The position numbers were made by a program, and so were the translations under genes. This document shows positions 10,979 through 20,335 of a DNA stretch of 40,558 bases, in pieces. The stretch's first letter is position 1. Each line of letters opens with the position of its first letter. This DNA comes from Plantago elongata (taxonomy: Eukaryota; Streptophyta; Magnoliopsida; Lamiales; Plantaginaceae), in the NCBI GenBank assembly GCA_036897095.1, contig JAYMSP010000830.1, positions 1 to 40,558 of the forward strand, written 5' to 3'. The notes beneath the pieces were generated by a model. It made no database searches. It was not told the origin of the DNA and saw only the letters and a program-made list of their open reading frames with translations.

Positions 10979-11525
10979 TTATCTCTGCCCAACTACACCT
11001 GCTTCTAACTCATCTTCCTGTCTAGCTACCACGTAAGCATTTGACAGAACTATATATCTTCTAGTATTTACATTTTCAGCTTAATCAGTGCTTCTGCTGC
11101 TCTTATCGTAAGTTCCCATGAACGCGACATAGAACCCATAGATCACCCCATATCCTCATACAATTCAAAATATTTTTTATGACCTGCTGAGCTTCTGTTA
11201 GCCCATTCTTCCGCCAATCAGATCCACATCATCCACTAGATCAAATGGTGTTCTAATCTTGATTGGGATTAGGCCAAAGTCCACACTCCTTTCCATCATG
11301 TCAAGGAACCAAAAGCCTTCAAATTCTAAGCCTGACTCTTGCAGCTGAGAACCCTCAAATGTTAGCACATAATTTGGTCATACATTTGCTAGAGTGATCA
11401 TTCTTTCAAAGACCGCAAGCAAGTGATGCATCTTCATGTCTGAGTTCAGCTATTACAGCTAAACTGGTTACGGAACTCTCTGTAAGACGCTATCTTTCTT
11501 GTCGAATCTTTCAAATAACCCCATT
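10979..11525 (-). pseudogene. Decayed PPR protein gene fragment (C-terminal PPR plus E motif)
   Basis: Minus-strand translation in shifting frames gives the usual order of the end of a PLS-class pentatricopeptide-repeat protein. First is LLAVFERMITLAN, then PNYVLTFEG, GFWFLDMMERSVDFGLIP and DLVDDVDLIG. These are followed by LTEAQQVIKNILN, MRIWGDLWVLCRVHGNLR, AAEALIKLK and finally NTRRYIVLSNAYVVARQEDE before a stop. The WG..L..CRVHGN and YIVLSN blocks match the E-motif region of plant organellar RNA-editing PPR proteins. At least three frame changes and several stops break it. The upstream PPR array is absent. It differs from the intact PPR gene at 17732, so it is not simply a local duplicate. 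Confidence 0.65.
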
Positions 11526-12540
11526 TAAGAAATCATGTCTCCACACCAACTGTACATACACATCTTCACTACAAACACACTATCAAATGCACTGCCACTT
11601 CTACTTCACTTTATAGTTGCAAAAAAAATCTCGGGCAACTAAACGAGAGTGTTGTGTTCATTGTGGGACTTAACCCAACATTGTACAGCACATAGACTGA
11701 ATTCAATAAAATAATTTAATTAAATCGAATAATTTCATAAGATCTAATAAGCATGCATTTGCTTCCCGGTTCCATTGAAAGCTAAATCTGCTAGTTAAAC
11801 ATAAATGTATAATCATCCGAAACAATAACTTCATTGACCATTTTAGTCAAAACTTGGTTAAAAATATCTAAAATACTTATTTAAACCTTGTTTTTATGAT
11901 TTTAAGCACTTGTCAAAATACTCATACTTAAACTAGATTAGAAGGATTGAATTTTAAGTGGAAAACTACATCAACTTTAAACCATTTTATTTAGATGTTT
12001 TAGATGCATATTATCTAACACTTACGCAAAAACACATTTCTATCACTTATATTTACGTTTCAATTAAAACGAAAATAATTTAATTAAATTAAATATAACG
12101 TTTGAAATCTCTACACTACCGAGTAGCAATATCTATAAATATCTTATTAACTCTACTAGAATCTCTATATTTTAGTTTTAATTATGTTATCTTGAATTGT
12201 AATTATTTTAAGTAAATTAAATTGTAGATAATTAAGTAGAAATGAAATGAATGAGATTATAGACAAAGTAATACAATATAATAACTTAACTTGGAGGGGA
12301 ATTAATATTATTATGTGATCTTATAAATAAAAAATGAAGGACTGTTTGTTATACTGTTTGAGTGGTCATATCACCATTAAAATTGAACATTTTATATAAA
12401 AAATAATTAATTTTAATTAAAAAAATCATTCAAATTCTATAGAAGCCTTCCGAATTGATACTACTACCGTTACATGGTAATGATGATGATGCTTTTTGCT
12501 ATTTTAAGAGAAGGTACCCTACCTATCGCCTAGAAGACAC
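11526..12540. other. AT-rich intergenic region
   Basis: No coding or repeat structure was recognised. It contains long A/T tracts and leads into the BAG promoter. Confidence 0.4.
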
Positions 12541-12547
12541 CACAACT

Positions 12548-12555
12548 TTCAGGAA
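12548..12555 (+). promoter_or_regulatory. Two-unit heat-shock half element
   Basis: TTCAGGAA is an inverted pair of heat-shock factor binding units (TTC-2 nt-GAA). It lies 47 bp upstream of the stronger element at 12602. Confidence 0.5.
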
Positions 12556-12601
12556 CCCTATTAACCGCTGGATTTAGAATCATCTAAACATAATATATCG
12601 G

Positions 12602-12619
12602 GAACTTTCCAGAATTTTC
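12602..12619 (+). promoter_or_regulatory. Perfect four-unit heat-shock element
   Basis: GAACTTTCCAGAATTTTC is four contiguous alternating GAA and TTC units with 2-nt spacers and no mismatch. This is the ideal binding site for a heat-shock factor trimer. It sits about 146 bp before the BAG start codon and about 20 bp before a TATA-like TATATA. This is the right position for a heat-inducible promoter. Confidence 0.85.
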
Positions 12620-12639
12620 AAATCTCTTCTTCCCTCCGC

Positions 12640-12647
12640 ATATATAC
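12640..12647 (+). promoter_or_regulatory. TATA box of the BAG gene
   Basis: CATATATACTC lies about 100 bp before the ATG at 12748 and just downstream of the heat-shock element. The expected transcript start is near 12670. Confidence 0.55.
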
Positions 12648-12747
12648 TCACAATATCCACTTTCCCAATTCACATCAGAAAATATCTCAGAAGATTTTAC
12701 ACAATTTTCTTTAGTGTTAGCTCAAATTCCTATCGAAAACAAATTCA

Positions 12748-13755
12748 ATGGATCCACTTTTCGGGAACTGGCACAATCAACCCGATCCTTTCCGCAGTTC
12801 CTACTCCTACGCCCCTCGCGCCGCCGCCACGCGTCAGCCGGCGAAGAAGGTGTTTCAGGTTCCGGTCATGGACGGTTCGCATCCTGTAATCGATCGATTA
12901 CGATCAGCTGTGAAGATTCAGAAGGTTTTTAGGGGATTTTTGGTTCGGAAGAGCTTGAAGAGGATTACGGATGTGAAGAAGCAGGTGGATGCGATTGAGG
13001 AGAAGCTCTCGAGGCGTGAGGTGGTGGAGCTGATTCGGAAGGATGAGAGGGAGCGGTTGAGGATGGGGGAGAGTTTGATGTCGTTGCTGCTTAAGCTCGA
13101 TTCGATTAGAGGTTTTGATTTGGGGGTTAGGGATTGTAGGAAGGCGGTGATTAAGAAGGCGATTGCGTTGCAGGAGAGGATTGATGATGTTTTAGCTGCT
13201 GAGGTGTCTGATGGTGATGAAGTGGAGGAAATTGTGGCTGGAGGAGAAGTGCCTGATGTTGCTGATGATGATGATCATGAGATTGCTATGGATTGCTCGA
13301 ATAGGTCGAGTGACAATGTGAATATGGAGGACTGTTATTCCGGTGAAGGTACTGATTCTGTAGTGGATGTTGGAGTTGTTAGTGAGGTGAAGGTTGGTGA
13401 GGCTGAGAAGAAGTCGGAGTTGGTGACAGAGGATGACGATGTTGATAATTGGATTGAGGTTGAAGATGTGGAGGAAGTAGGAAAGGGTGATGGTGAAGGA
13501 GTGGAGAAGGAAAGGAAGGAAGATGGATGCCGAAATTGTGGTGAAAGGAGTAATGGGATGATGGAGAGGTTGACGAGGGATAATGAGAAGATGATGAGTA
13601 TGATGACACAACTGTTTGATTGTAATGAGAAGCAGATGAAGATGCTCACTGGATTGTCTCATCGCGTTGAGATGTTGGAGAAGGCGTTTATCTGTGAGAG
13701 GCAGAGGCGGAAGTCGAAGCAACAGAAGAGGAAGGCTGCTGGAGGGGAGGAATAG
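12748..13755 (+). CDS. BAG-family molecular chaperone regulator, BAG5-like
   Basis: This intronless frame of 335 residues has an IQ calmodulin-binding motif at about 54-70 (AVKIQKVFRGFLVRKSLKR). Directly after it is a BAG domain (about 75-150) with the conserved KDERERLRMGESLMSLLLKL block. BAG domains bind the Hsp70 ATPase domain and promote nucleotide exchange. IQ plus BAG is the plan of plant BAG5-BAG7, where calmodulin binding tunes Hsp70 interaction. AtBAG5 is mitochondrial and about 215 residues; this protein is longer because of an acidic Asp/Glu/Val-rich region (155-250) and a C-terminal Met/Lys-rich probable coiled coil (270-335). The N-terminus is Arg/Ala-containing, but a transit peptide is not obvious. 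The start at 12748 precedes all conserved sequence. A heat-shock element upstream supports a stress role. Confidence 0.88.
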   Translation: MDPLFGNWHNQPDPFRSSYSYAPRAAATRQPAKKVFQVPVMDGSHPVIDRLRSAVKIQKVFRGFLVRKSLKRITDVKKQVDAIEEKLSRREVVELIRKDERERLRMGESLMSLLLKLDSIRGFDLGVRDCRKAVIKKAIALQERIDDVLAAEVSDGDEVEEIVAGGEVPDVADDDDHEIAMDCSNRSSDNVNMEDCYSGEGTDSVVDVGVVSEVKVGEAEKKSELVTEDDDVDNWIEVEDVEEVGKGDGEGVEKERKEDGCRNCGERSNGMMERLTRDNEKMMSMMTQLFDCNEKQMKMLTGLSHRVEMLEKAFICERQRRKSKQQKRKAAGGEE

Positions 13756-14242
13756 TGATAGATCTTGATTTGTGTATTTGGAAGTTGGTTTACTAGTTGA
13801 TTTTAACTTCTAGAGTTACACTTTGATGCAGAATGGTTATTTTGATGTGGAATGATTGATGATAATCTTTAGTTAAGATGTCGGTATTTCGATTCATCGA
13901 ACTTGTTCTTGTAGCATTTCTTTGGTTCGTTTATGAAAATGAGCAACTTTTGCGTATGTTATGACATTGCAGGTTTAGCAATGAACATGTAAATTACATG
14001 TTAAGGAATCCATATAAGAAGGAATGTTGGCTCATTATATAAATTGGTAGCTTGAAGTTGAACTTGCAATAAGAATCTATTTTATTGACTTTTGTTCTTA
14101 TTGGGCATATATACGTGCACGTACATGCATAGACAGATAGCTAATCTTTGGTCATATACGATTTCAAATTAGTCACTATTATTCATTATTCATCTTACAT
14201 AAGGTCGTGTCAACTGTCAGCATATATTGACGTAACTAGTAA
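13756..14242. other. Convergent 3' regions of BAG and P450 genes
   Basis: No gene is seen. The stretch is expected to hold the 3' untranslated regions of the two convergent genes on either side. Confidence 0.45.
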
Positions 14243-15760
14243 TTACATCCACTTGCTTGCAACGTTTGTTTTCAGACCATGCTTCATGGTAAGCAATGCA
14301 GAAAGACTTGGAGTGATAACCTGCCCTTCCACAACATCTACGTGATAATTGTGCAACATTGTAGCTACAACACCTTTCATCCTAGCAAAGGCCAATTCTT
14401 TGCCCGGACAAGCCCAAGGACCTGACCCGAATGAAAGAAAATGATTTGATGCTATATGTTTGATTTCTCCTTTGTCTGTAATCCATCTCTCTGGCTTGAA
14501 TTCGGCAAAATCTTCCCCCCATATCTTTGAATTTCGTCCCATGGCATATGAACAAAGGATCACCTTTGTTGTTTTATTAACCTTGTGTCCGCTTGGAAGC
14601 ACATCGTCTTGAACCGGATCTCGAATGATAACCGGGACTGGTGGGAAGAGCCTTAAACATTCATAGAGTGCACTTTGGAGATAAACTAGTTTGCTCAACT
14701 CTTCTACATTTGAGAAAGTATGTTTTTGGGGTCGTGAGTTTTCCCTGATCTCGTCTAGAATGATCTTTTTTGCTTCAGGATTTGTGGAAATAAGGTAGAA
14801 AAACCAAGTTAGAACTGCACCAGATGTGTCTCTCCCTGCAAACAGAAGTGTCATTATATTGGCAGCCAGAAAGGCCTTGTTACCATGTTTGGTTGATTCT
14901 CTAGACATATCACCACCAATCTCTGCCAAATAAAACTTCAAAACATCGAAATCGTCTCCATTTACTTGATATTCACCTGCCATTTCACGTTTTCTTGCCA
15001 CAAAATCTTCCAACATTCGATTAAAAGTTTCACTAGCTTTAGCCAAGTTCTTCTCCTTACCGATATGCAACCACCTTTGCAACTTCCAAACTCTTTCAGG
15101 TAGAATTTGGCGGTAAAACACTGCCACGGCGATATCATCCATGGCATTCAACAACGGGCTAAAAGGAAATTCAACCCGTAATGAAGCTAGATCAAACCCT
15201 GTTGCCAGGATACAAGTCGAATCAAGCATGTACCTATTAAACACATCTTGCAAATCAATAACTTCATTTTTACGTGAAGCGTAATCTAGAATTGGGATTA
15301 GGCCTTTCTCCAATGTATGGCTAATGATCCTTGGAATGGACTTGTGGAACTTGGTGTCCTTGTAAAATGCATGAGTGAACTTTTTGTCTTCTTTCCACGC
15401 CTTCAGATCTTTGATGAAAGCCGCTTCACCAAGGAAATCGAACGCGTCCCTGAACGCTGAACCTCTATGGAAGTTGGAGAAGTTCGAGTTCAAGACATGT
15501 TGCACGTTCGCAGGATCACTTGTGACCAAGATATCAAGATATGTGAACCATGAGGTATTGAAGAGAACCGTGCCTTTGTTCTGGGCTAGAATTTGGGTGG
15601 TTTTATCGTACAATTGGTGGCTTTTGAGGTACATTGTTGGCATTATTTTGATGAAAGGCCAGTTCCATGGAAAGAGGCTGCTATGAGGAAGTACAAAGGA
15701 TGCCAGGAAAAGAAGTAGAGACGTTATGATTGAAGCTAAAAGGATTTCGAAATAGGCCAT
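14243..15760 (-). CDS. Cytochrome P450, CYP96A-like (alkane/fatty-acid hydroxylase type)
   Basis: This intact intronless frame of 505 residues begins with an N-terminal ER membrane anchor (about 3-25). The segments DPANVQHVLNSNFSNFHRG (82-100) and FDFLGEAAF are typical of clan 86 and closest in pattern to CYP96A. That family includes the midchain alkane hydroxylase MAH1 of cuticular wax synthesis. The I-helix AGRDTS is at 308-313, the K-helix ExxR at 367-370, and PERW at 423-426. The heme loop is FGSGPWACPG (444-453) with ligand Cys451. The position normally held by Arg or His in FxxGxRxCxG is Trp449 (TGG, 14414-14416). The rest of the gene is intact, so this is a substitution rather than general decay. 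Activity cannot be assumed. The substrate is inferred from family only. Confidence 0.88.
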   Translation of the reverse strand: MAYFEILLASIITSLLLFLASFVLPHSSLFPWNWPFIKIMPTMYLKSHQLYDKTTQILAQNKGTVLFNTSWFTYLDILVTSDPANVQHVLNSNFSNFHRGSAFRDAFDFLGEAAFIKDLKAWKEDKKFTHAFYKDTKFHKSIPRIISHTLEKGLIPILDYASRKNEVIDLQDVFNRYMLDSTCILATGFDLASLRVEFPFSPLLNAMDDIAVAVFYRQILPERVWKLQRWLHIGKEKNLAKASETFNRMLEDFVARKREMAGEYQVNGDDFDVLKFYLAEIGGDMSRESTKHGNKAFLAANIMTLLFAGRDTSGAVLTWFFYLISTNPEAKKIILDEIRENSRPQKHTFSNVEELSKLVYLQSALYECLRLFPPVPVIIRDPVQDDVLPSGHKVNKTTKVILCSYAMGRNSKIWGEDFAEFKPERWITDKGEIKHIASNHFLSFGSGPWACPGKELAFARMKGVVATMLHNYHVDVVEGQVITPSLSALLTMKHGLKTNVASKWM

Positions 15761-15823
15761 TTTCAGAATCTGTTCTTCTTGTTCTGTACTTGTTTGACAA
15801 TATATGTTATGAAATGATTATGA

Positions 15824-15831
15824 TATTTATA
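15824..15831 (-). promoter_or_regulatory. TATA box of the P450 gene
   Basis: On the minus strand the sequence reads TATAAATA, 64-71 bp upstream of the P450 start codon at 15760. It implies a short 5' leader. Confidence 0.65.
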
Positions 15832-16163
15832 GGCTGAAATTTGGATACTGCATTCAATAAGTGTATTTAAGAGGTGGATTAGTATAAAAAATATGAATTC
15901 TGACTTTGTAGGGGTTTAACTTGTACGCGTACATTATGTACTTAAATGGGTAGTTGCTAGGGCAGGCAAGGCATGCCGTTAACGTGAAATATATGCACAA
16001 ATATGACATCTGAAATTAATTTGTAGTGATTTTAAAGAAATGACGGGAGTTGACGGGAGTTTGTAGAATATGTGACTTTGCAACTGTAGATTGTGGCAAG
16101 CCTAGTTAGTGATTTAATGAATTGTTGACCAAACAAGATTATTGATCCCATTCCCACATGTTA

Positions 16164-16350
16164 TTAAGTTCAATTCAATGACACATTGACATGTCGTGAA
16201 TGTTGGCCAATGGCAACGATCGACTTGGTTCAACCCACTTGTTAAGTTCAATTCTATTGACATATCGTGAATGTTTTGGGAACAACTTGGTTTAAAGTTC
16301 AACCTACTTAATTGTCAAGTTTAATTCAATGTCATATTCTGAATGTTAGC
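16164..16350. repeat. Degenerate tandem repeat, about 73-78 bp, three copies
   Basis: Copies begin at 16164, 16242 and 16315 with TTAAGTTCAATTC, TTAAGTTCAATTC and TCAAGTTTAATTC. Each continues into a GACATATCGTGAATGTT-like segment. The third copy is partial. It lies in the promoter side of the P450 gene. Confidence 0.6.
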
Positions 16351-16411
16351 ACAATTTTATCAGTATGAGAAGTGATATTTGACTTAAATAAGATTATATA
16401 ATCTACACGTA

Positions 16412-16629
16412 GAGAATACGTCGATATCTTCTTCATTTTACATAGCTATGCTTGGCAAATGTAACCGGAACTCATTAAGTTACCCATTTGAAGAATTTCT
16501 CTCTTGAATAGAGGTTGTGTTTGTCTTTAATTACATAATCAAATTCAATTAGATGAGGGTTAGAGAGAATGGCAAGAGGAGAATAAATGCACTTGCTATG
16601 TAAAATGAGGAAGATATCGACATATTCTC
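16412..16629. mobile_element. Foldback/MITE-like element with 35-bp terminal inverted repeats
   Basis: The 35 bp at 16412-16446 (GAGAATACGTCGATATCTTC and onward) are repeated inverted at 16595-16629 with two mismatches. The 148-bp interior has no coding content. Similarity appears to continue weakly beyond the arms on the outside. No convincing target-site duplication was found, so the element class is open. A transcript across it would fold into a long hairpin. Confidence 0.65.
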
Positions 16630-16696
16630 GATTCACGCGTCACTTTCGACTTATTATATAGTATTATTTTGAGTTATTCTTAAAAGATCAAATATG

Positions 16697-16812
16697 TGTT
16701 GGAGAATTGGTTGCTAGATGCAACGAATTGAGAGCCAAAATATCTTCAAATAGATGTTGGATAATTGGTTGTAAGAGACAACTAATTGAGAGTCAAAATA
16801 TCATTATTTTTT
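16697..16812. repeat. 58-bp tandem duplication
   Basis: Two copies starting TGTTGGAGAATTGGTTG (16697) and TGTTGGATAATTGGTTG (16755) each end in GAGAGYCAAAATATC. They are clearly recognisable but have diverged. Confidence 0.6.
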
Positions 16813-17021
16813 AAAGTTGGATTTACACCTCCTTTATGCACGATTAGATATTTTAAGATAACCTTAACATCACACTAAACATCTTCTAGTATGAAGTTGT
16901 AATTATTTTTAAACTACAAAATAAAATAAACCCGCTTCTTATACATAACTTGATATACGTTTTAAGTGTATAATATATTTAATTTACACAGTGATTAAAT
17001 AATTAATTCGTTATCACTAAG

Positions 17022-17585
17022 AGCACCCTACCCATAAATCAAATTGTAGTTTGGCTCACAACTTAGATTTGTAAAATTGTGAGTTATGACCACAATTCAA
17101 TTGTGACTTCTTAGCCATGATCCTGTGTATTTTTATTTTATTTATAACTTAAATACATTTTATTACTTTTAATTATCTATAATTAGTTACTTAAATTATT
17201 GCCCTTAATTCATATTTATTATTCAACGTTATATAATCAACTATAATTTTAATAATAATATAAAAATATATTAATTAAAGAATTGAAAATTAATAATTAT
17301 AATACACCAACATTGAAAATAGATTAATTATGATATTAAAATATAATATTAATTAGATTATATGTTTATCTTTTTATTAGTTAAAAATAAAAGTTTAATA
17401 TGGGAGTGGACAAATGTCACACTAGCACCTGTTGATTAGTGAACAAAATAACAAACAGGTTTGTGGTTTTGTTTGGTATCATGAACCATTTTAAAATAAA
17501 AAGGTTGATGGTTAAGTGCATTTTGAACCATTTTGTTAGTTATTTGCTCTGATGAACCATTTTTTGTTCATGGATAGGGCAACAT
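17022..17585. mobile_element. Possible non-autonomous DNA transposon upstream of SLO2
   Basis: The left end reads GCACCCTACCCATAAAT. The right end, read inverted, begins GTTGCCCTATCCATGAAC, giving a short imperfect terminal inverted repeat. The interior is extremely AT-rich and non-coding. The target-site duplication is unclear. It ends about 150 bp before the SLO2 start codon. Confidence 0.35.
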
Positions 17586-17731
17586 CATTTTATTCACTAT
17601 TTCCATCAACTTTTGTTCATAATTCTGCTAAATTTGCAGAACTTGACAGATTCTACTAGACTACTAGTCTTACTGAAGGTATATCCAAAACAATCATCAC
17701 TTTCAGCAAGCTTCTGGTTGCTAGGAATGGA

Positions 17732-19852
17732 ATGGCAAGAAACGCATTACACCACTGTACTGATAAACTCCCCCTCCAACCCGCTTCCTCTGCTTTCGCT
17801 AAGCTCTTGGACTATTGCATAAAATCCAAGTCATCATTCCATGCCCGTGAAATACACGCCCAAATCACAAAATCCCACTTCATCCATGAAATCTTCATCA
17901 ACAACAGGCTCATTGATGCTTATGCAAAATGCAGATGTTTCGCCTATGCCCGAAAGCTGTTCGACGAAATGCCTCATAGAAACACCTTCTCTTACAACTC
18001 CATGATCGGTGCTTTATCCCGCTCCGGTCGGATTGACGAAGCCGAGAGGGTGTTTATCTCAATGGAAAATGAACCTGATCGGTGTTCTTGGAACTTAATG
18101 GTTTCGGGTTTTTCGCAGTTTGAGAGGTTCGATAAGTCGTTGGAGTACTTCAATAGAATGCATGGAGAGGATTTTGTATTGAGTGAGCATAGTTATGGGA
18201 GTGTGCTTAGTGCTTGCGCTGGTTTGAGAGACTTGGGAGCGGGTGTGCAGGTTCATGCTTCGTTGGCTAAGTCGAGGTCTGCGTTGGCTGTTCATGTGGG
18301 GTCTGCGCTCATTGATATGTACGCTAAGTGTGGGGATGTGGGATGTGCTCAGAAAGCTTTTGATGGGATGACTGAGCGGAATGTTGTGTCGTGGAATAGT
18401 TTGATTACTACTTATGAACAGAATGGGCCGGTGAAGGAAGCGCTTGGTGTTTTTGTTAATATGATAGAATGTGGGGTCGAGCCGGATGAGATGACGCTTG
18501 CTAGTGTGGTTAGTGCATGTGCGAACCTGTGTGCTCTTAGGGAAGGTAAGGCCATTCACTCTCGGATAGTGACACGTGATAAGTTCCAGAAGGATATTAT
18601 AGTGTGTAATGCTTTAGTTGATTTGTATGCGAAATGTGGTATGGTTAAAGAAGCGAGGTGGATTTTTGATAGCATGCCGATAAGAACTTTGGTGACTGAG
18701 TCATCAATGGTAAGTGGCTACGCTAAGTTTTCTAGTGTGAAAACTGCAAGGAATATGTTTTCCCAGATGATGCAGAGGAATGTTGTTTCTTGGAATGCAC
18801 TTATTGCTGGCTATACACAGAGGGGGGAAAATGAAGAGGCACTTAAACTTTTTCTTCACTTGAAACGAGAATCTATATGGCCGACTCACTATACATTTGG
18901 GAACCTTCTTAATGCTTGTGCTAATATTGCGGACTTGAAGCTTGGTAGACAGGCGCATGCCCATGTCTTGAAACAAGGATTCCGATTTCAATATGGACAA
19001 GAGCACGATGTTTTCGTTGGTAACTCTCTGATAGATATGTATATGAAATGTGGATCTTTAGAAGAGGGGAACAGGGTGTTCAGTAAAATGGTTGAGAAAG
19101 ATGTTGTGTCTTTCAATGCAACGATAGTAGGGTATGCACAAAATGGTCAAGGGACAGAAGCTTTACGGTTATTTGATAAGATGCTGGAATCTGGAAAGAA
19201 GCCAGACCATGCCACTTTTATAGGTGTTCTTTGTGCTTGTAGTCATGCGGGATTGGTTAATGAAGGTCGGCAATATTTTGATTCCATGAGCAAAGACTTT
19301 GGTTTGGAACCACAGAAAGATCATTACACATGTATGGTTGATTTACTGGGTCGATCTGGTAGACTCGTTGAAGCAAAGGATTTGATTATGTCAATGCCAA
19401 TACCTCCTGATGGTGTTGTATGGGGATCCTTGCTTGCTGCTTGTAAAGTTCACAGAAACATTGACTTGGGAATTTTTGTGGCGGAGAAACTGTTGGGGTT
19501 GGATCAAGAAAATTCTGGAACTTATGTTCTCCTGTCGAACATGTATGCTGAACGTCGACAATTTAAAGATGCTAAAAAAGTTCGAAAACTTATGCGGCAA
19601 CGTGGTGTTGCGAAAGAGCCTGGCTGTAGCTGGATTGAAATAGGAAGTCAGGTGCACGTTTTCATGGTCAAAGATACAAGTCATTCGAGAAAAGAGGAAA
19701 TTTACATGATGTTGAAAAAACTTACCAATATGATGAAGCTCTCAGGATATGTTCCGGATACTGGTGATTTTGATGCCGATGAGGAACATAACAAGCCTGA
19801 ATATACGCAGTTCCAGGAGTGGGAAGTACCTTTGGTAACTGCTGATTCATAA
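17732..19852 (+). CDS. SLO2: PPR protein SLO2, mitochondrial RNA-editing factor (At2g13600 orthologue)
   Basis: This intact intronless 706-residue frame is alignable end to end with Arabidopsis SLO2 (SLOW GROWTH 2, about 697 residues). Matching blocks are FAKLLDYCIKSK near the start, the CSWNLMVSGFSQ and VVSWNSLIT repeats, WNALIAGYTQRGENEEALKL, and the ending VWGSLLAACKVHRNIDLG then YVLLSNMYAERRQF. The protein is a tandem array of P, L and S pentatricopeptide motifs that read RNA one base per repeat. E and E+ motifs follow, and there is no DYW deaminase domain. Arabidopsis SLO2 is needed for C-to-U editing of several mitochondrial transcripts of respiratory complex I and other genes, and partner proteins supply the deaminase. 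The short N-terminus (MARNALHH) is compatible with a mitochondrial targeting signal. The start is the first in-frame ATG before conserved sequence. Confidence 0.9.
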   Translation: MARNALHHCTDKLPLQPASSAFAKLLDYCIKSKSSFHAREIHAQITKSHFIHEIFINNRLIDAYAKCRCFAYARKLFDEMPHRNTFSYNSMIGALSRSGRIDEAERVFISMENEPDRCSWNLMVSGFSQFERFDKSLEYFNRMHGEDFVLSEHSYGSVLSACAGLRDLGAGVQVHASLAKSRSALAVHVGSALIDMYAKCGDVGCAQKAFDGMTERNVVSWNSLITTYEQNGPVKEALGVFVNMIECGVEPDEMTLASVVSACANLCALREGKAIHSRIVTRDKFQKDIIVCNALVDLYAKCGMVKEARWIFDSMPIRTLVTESSMVSGYAKFSSVKTARNMFSQMMQRNVVSWNALIAGYTQRGENEEALKLFLHLKRESIWPTHYTFGNLLNACANIADLKLGRQAHAHVLKQGFRFQYGQEHDVFVGNSLIDMYMKCGSLEEGNRVFSKMVEKDVVSFNATIVGYAQNGQGTEALRLFDKMLESGKKPDHATFIGVLCACSHAGLVNEGRQYFDSMSKDFGLEPQKDHYTCMVDLLGRSGRLVEAKDLIMSMPIPPDGVVWGSLLAACKVHRNIDLGIFVAEKLLGLDQENSGTYVLLSNMYAERRQFKDAKKVRKLMRQRGVAKEPGCSWIEIGSQVHVFMVKDTSHSRKEEIYMMLKKLTNMMKLSGYVPDTGDFDADEEHNKPEYTQFQEWEVPLVTADS

Positions 19853-20335
19853 TTGTTGTAGTTGCCATGTCTTATATTCCTTTTTAACACAGACGTTTGG
19901 TTCTCTAAGCACAAGCGATGAGGACATTCTACACACATGTAAGCTTCTAGTTGGAACCATTTCAATTGGCCCATTTCTGATTTTTCCGGAGAATTATATA
20001 AACCCGGATTTACTTTGTTCCAGGTGCTGTAAGGCCGCTTTCTTCCTGTCACTGTTATATATAAGGTGTTAAGCCTCGTTTTGCTGGCACATTTGTCTTC
20101 AGCTCATGTAAGTGAGAAGTCACTAAAAGGTGTTCTGTTTGCTTGTAAGGATCTTTCAGCCCCATGTCAATTGTTCTTCTTTTTAGATTTTCCAATTTTG
20201 TTTTTCTGGTTGTTCCGGCATTCTTAGAAACTTATTTGCCCCCAGCCACCCTGTAATAAAAAACTAAAGATACTAAAATGAGTTTTACAACAAGAGAATA
20301 ATGTAAAAGAAAAAAGTTATTGAAAAAGAAAAATA
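19853..20335. other. 3' region of SLO2
   Basis: No gene is seen. The stretch contains the likely 3' untranslated region of SLO2. Next to the tRNA gene it holds T-rich sequence (minus sense, about 20290-20335) suited to Pol III termination. Confidence 0.45.

Noticed and set aside
12714..12932. Frame upstream of and overlapping the BAG start
   Set aside because: It begins at a GTG rather than an ATG and overlaps the well-supported BAG frame in another phase.
13192..13722. Long minus-strand frames opposite the BAG gene
   Set aside because: They are low-complexity Ser/His/Leu/Ile-rich shadows of the GA-rich plus-strand coding sequence and show no domain.
17613..17822. Frame overlapping the start of SLO2
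   Set aside because: It is in another phase and lacks similarity to PPR proteins; SLO2 homology begins in the frame starting at 17732.
18095..18559. 154-codon minus-strand frame within SLO2
   Set aside because: It is an antisense shadow of the PPR coding sequence.
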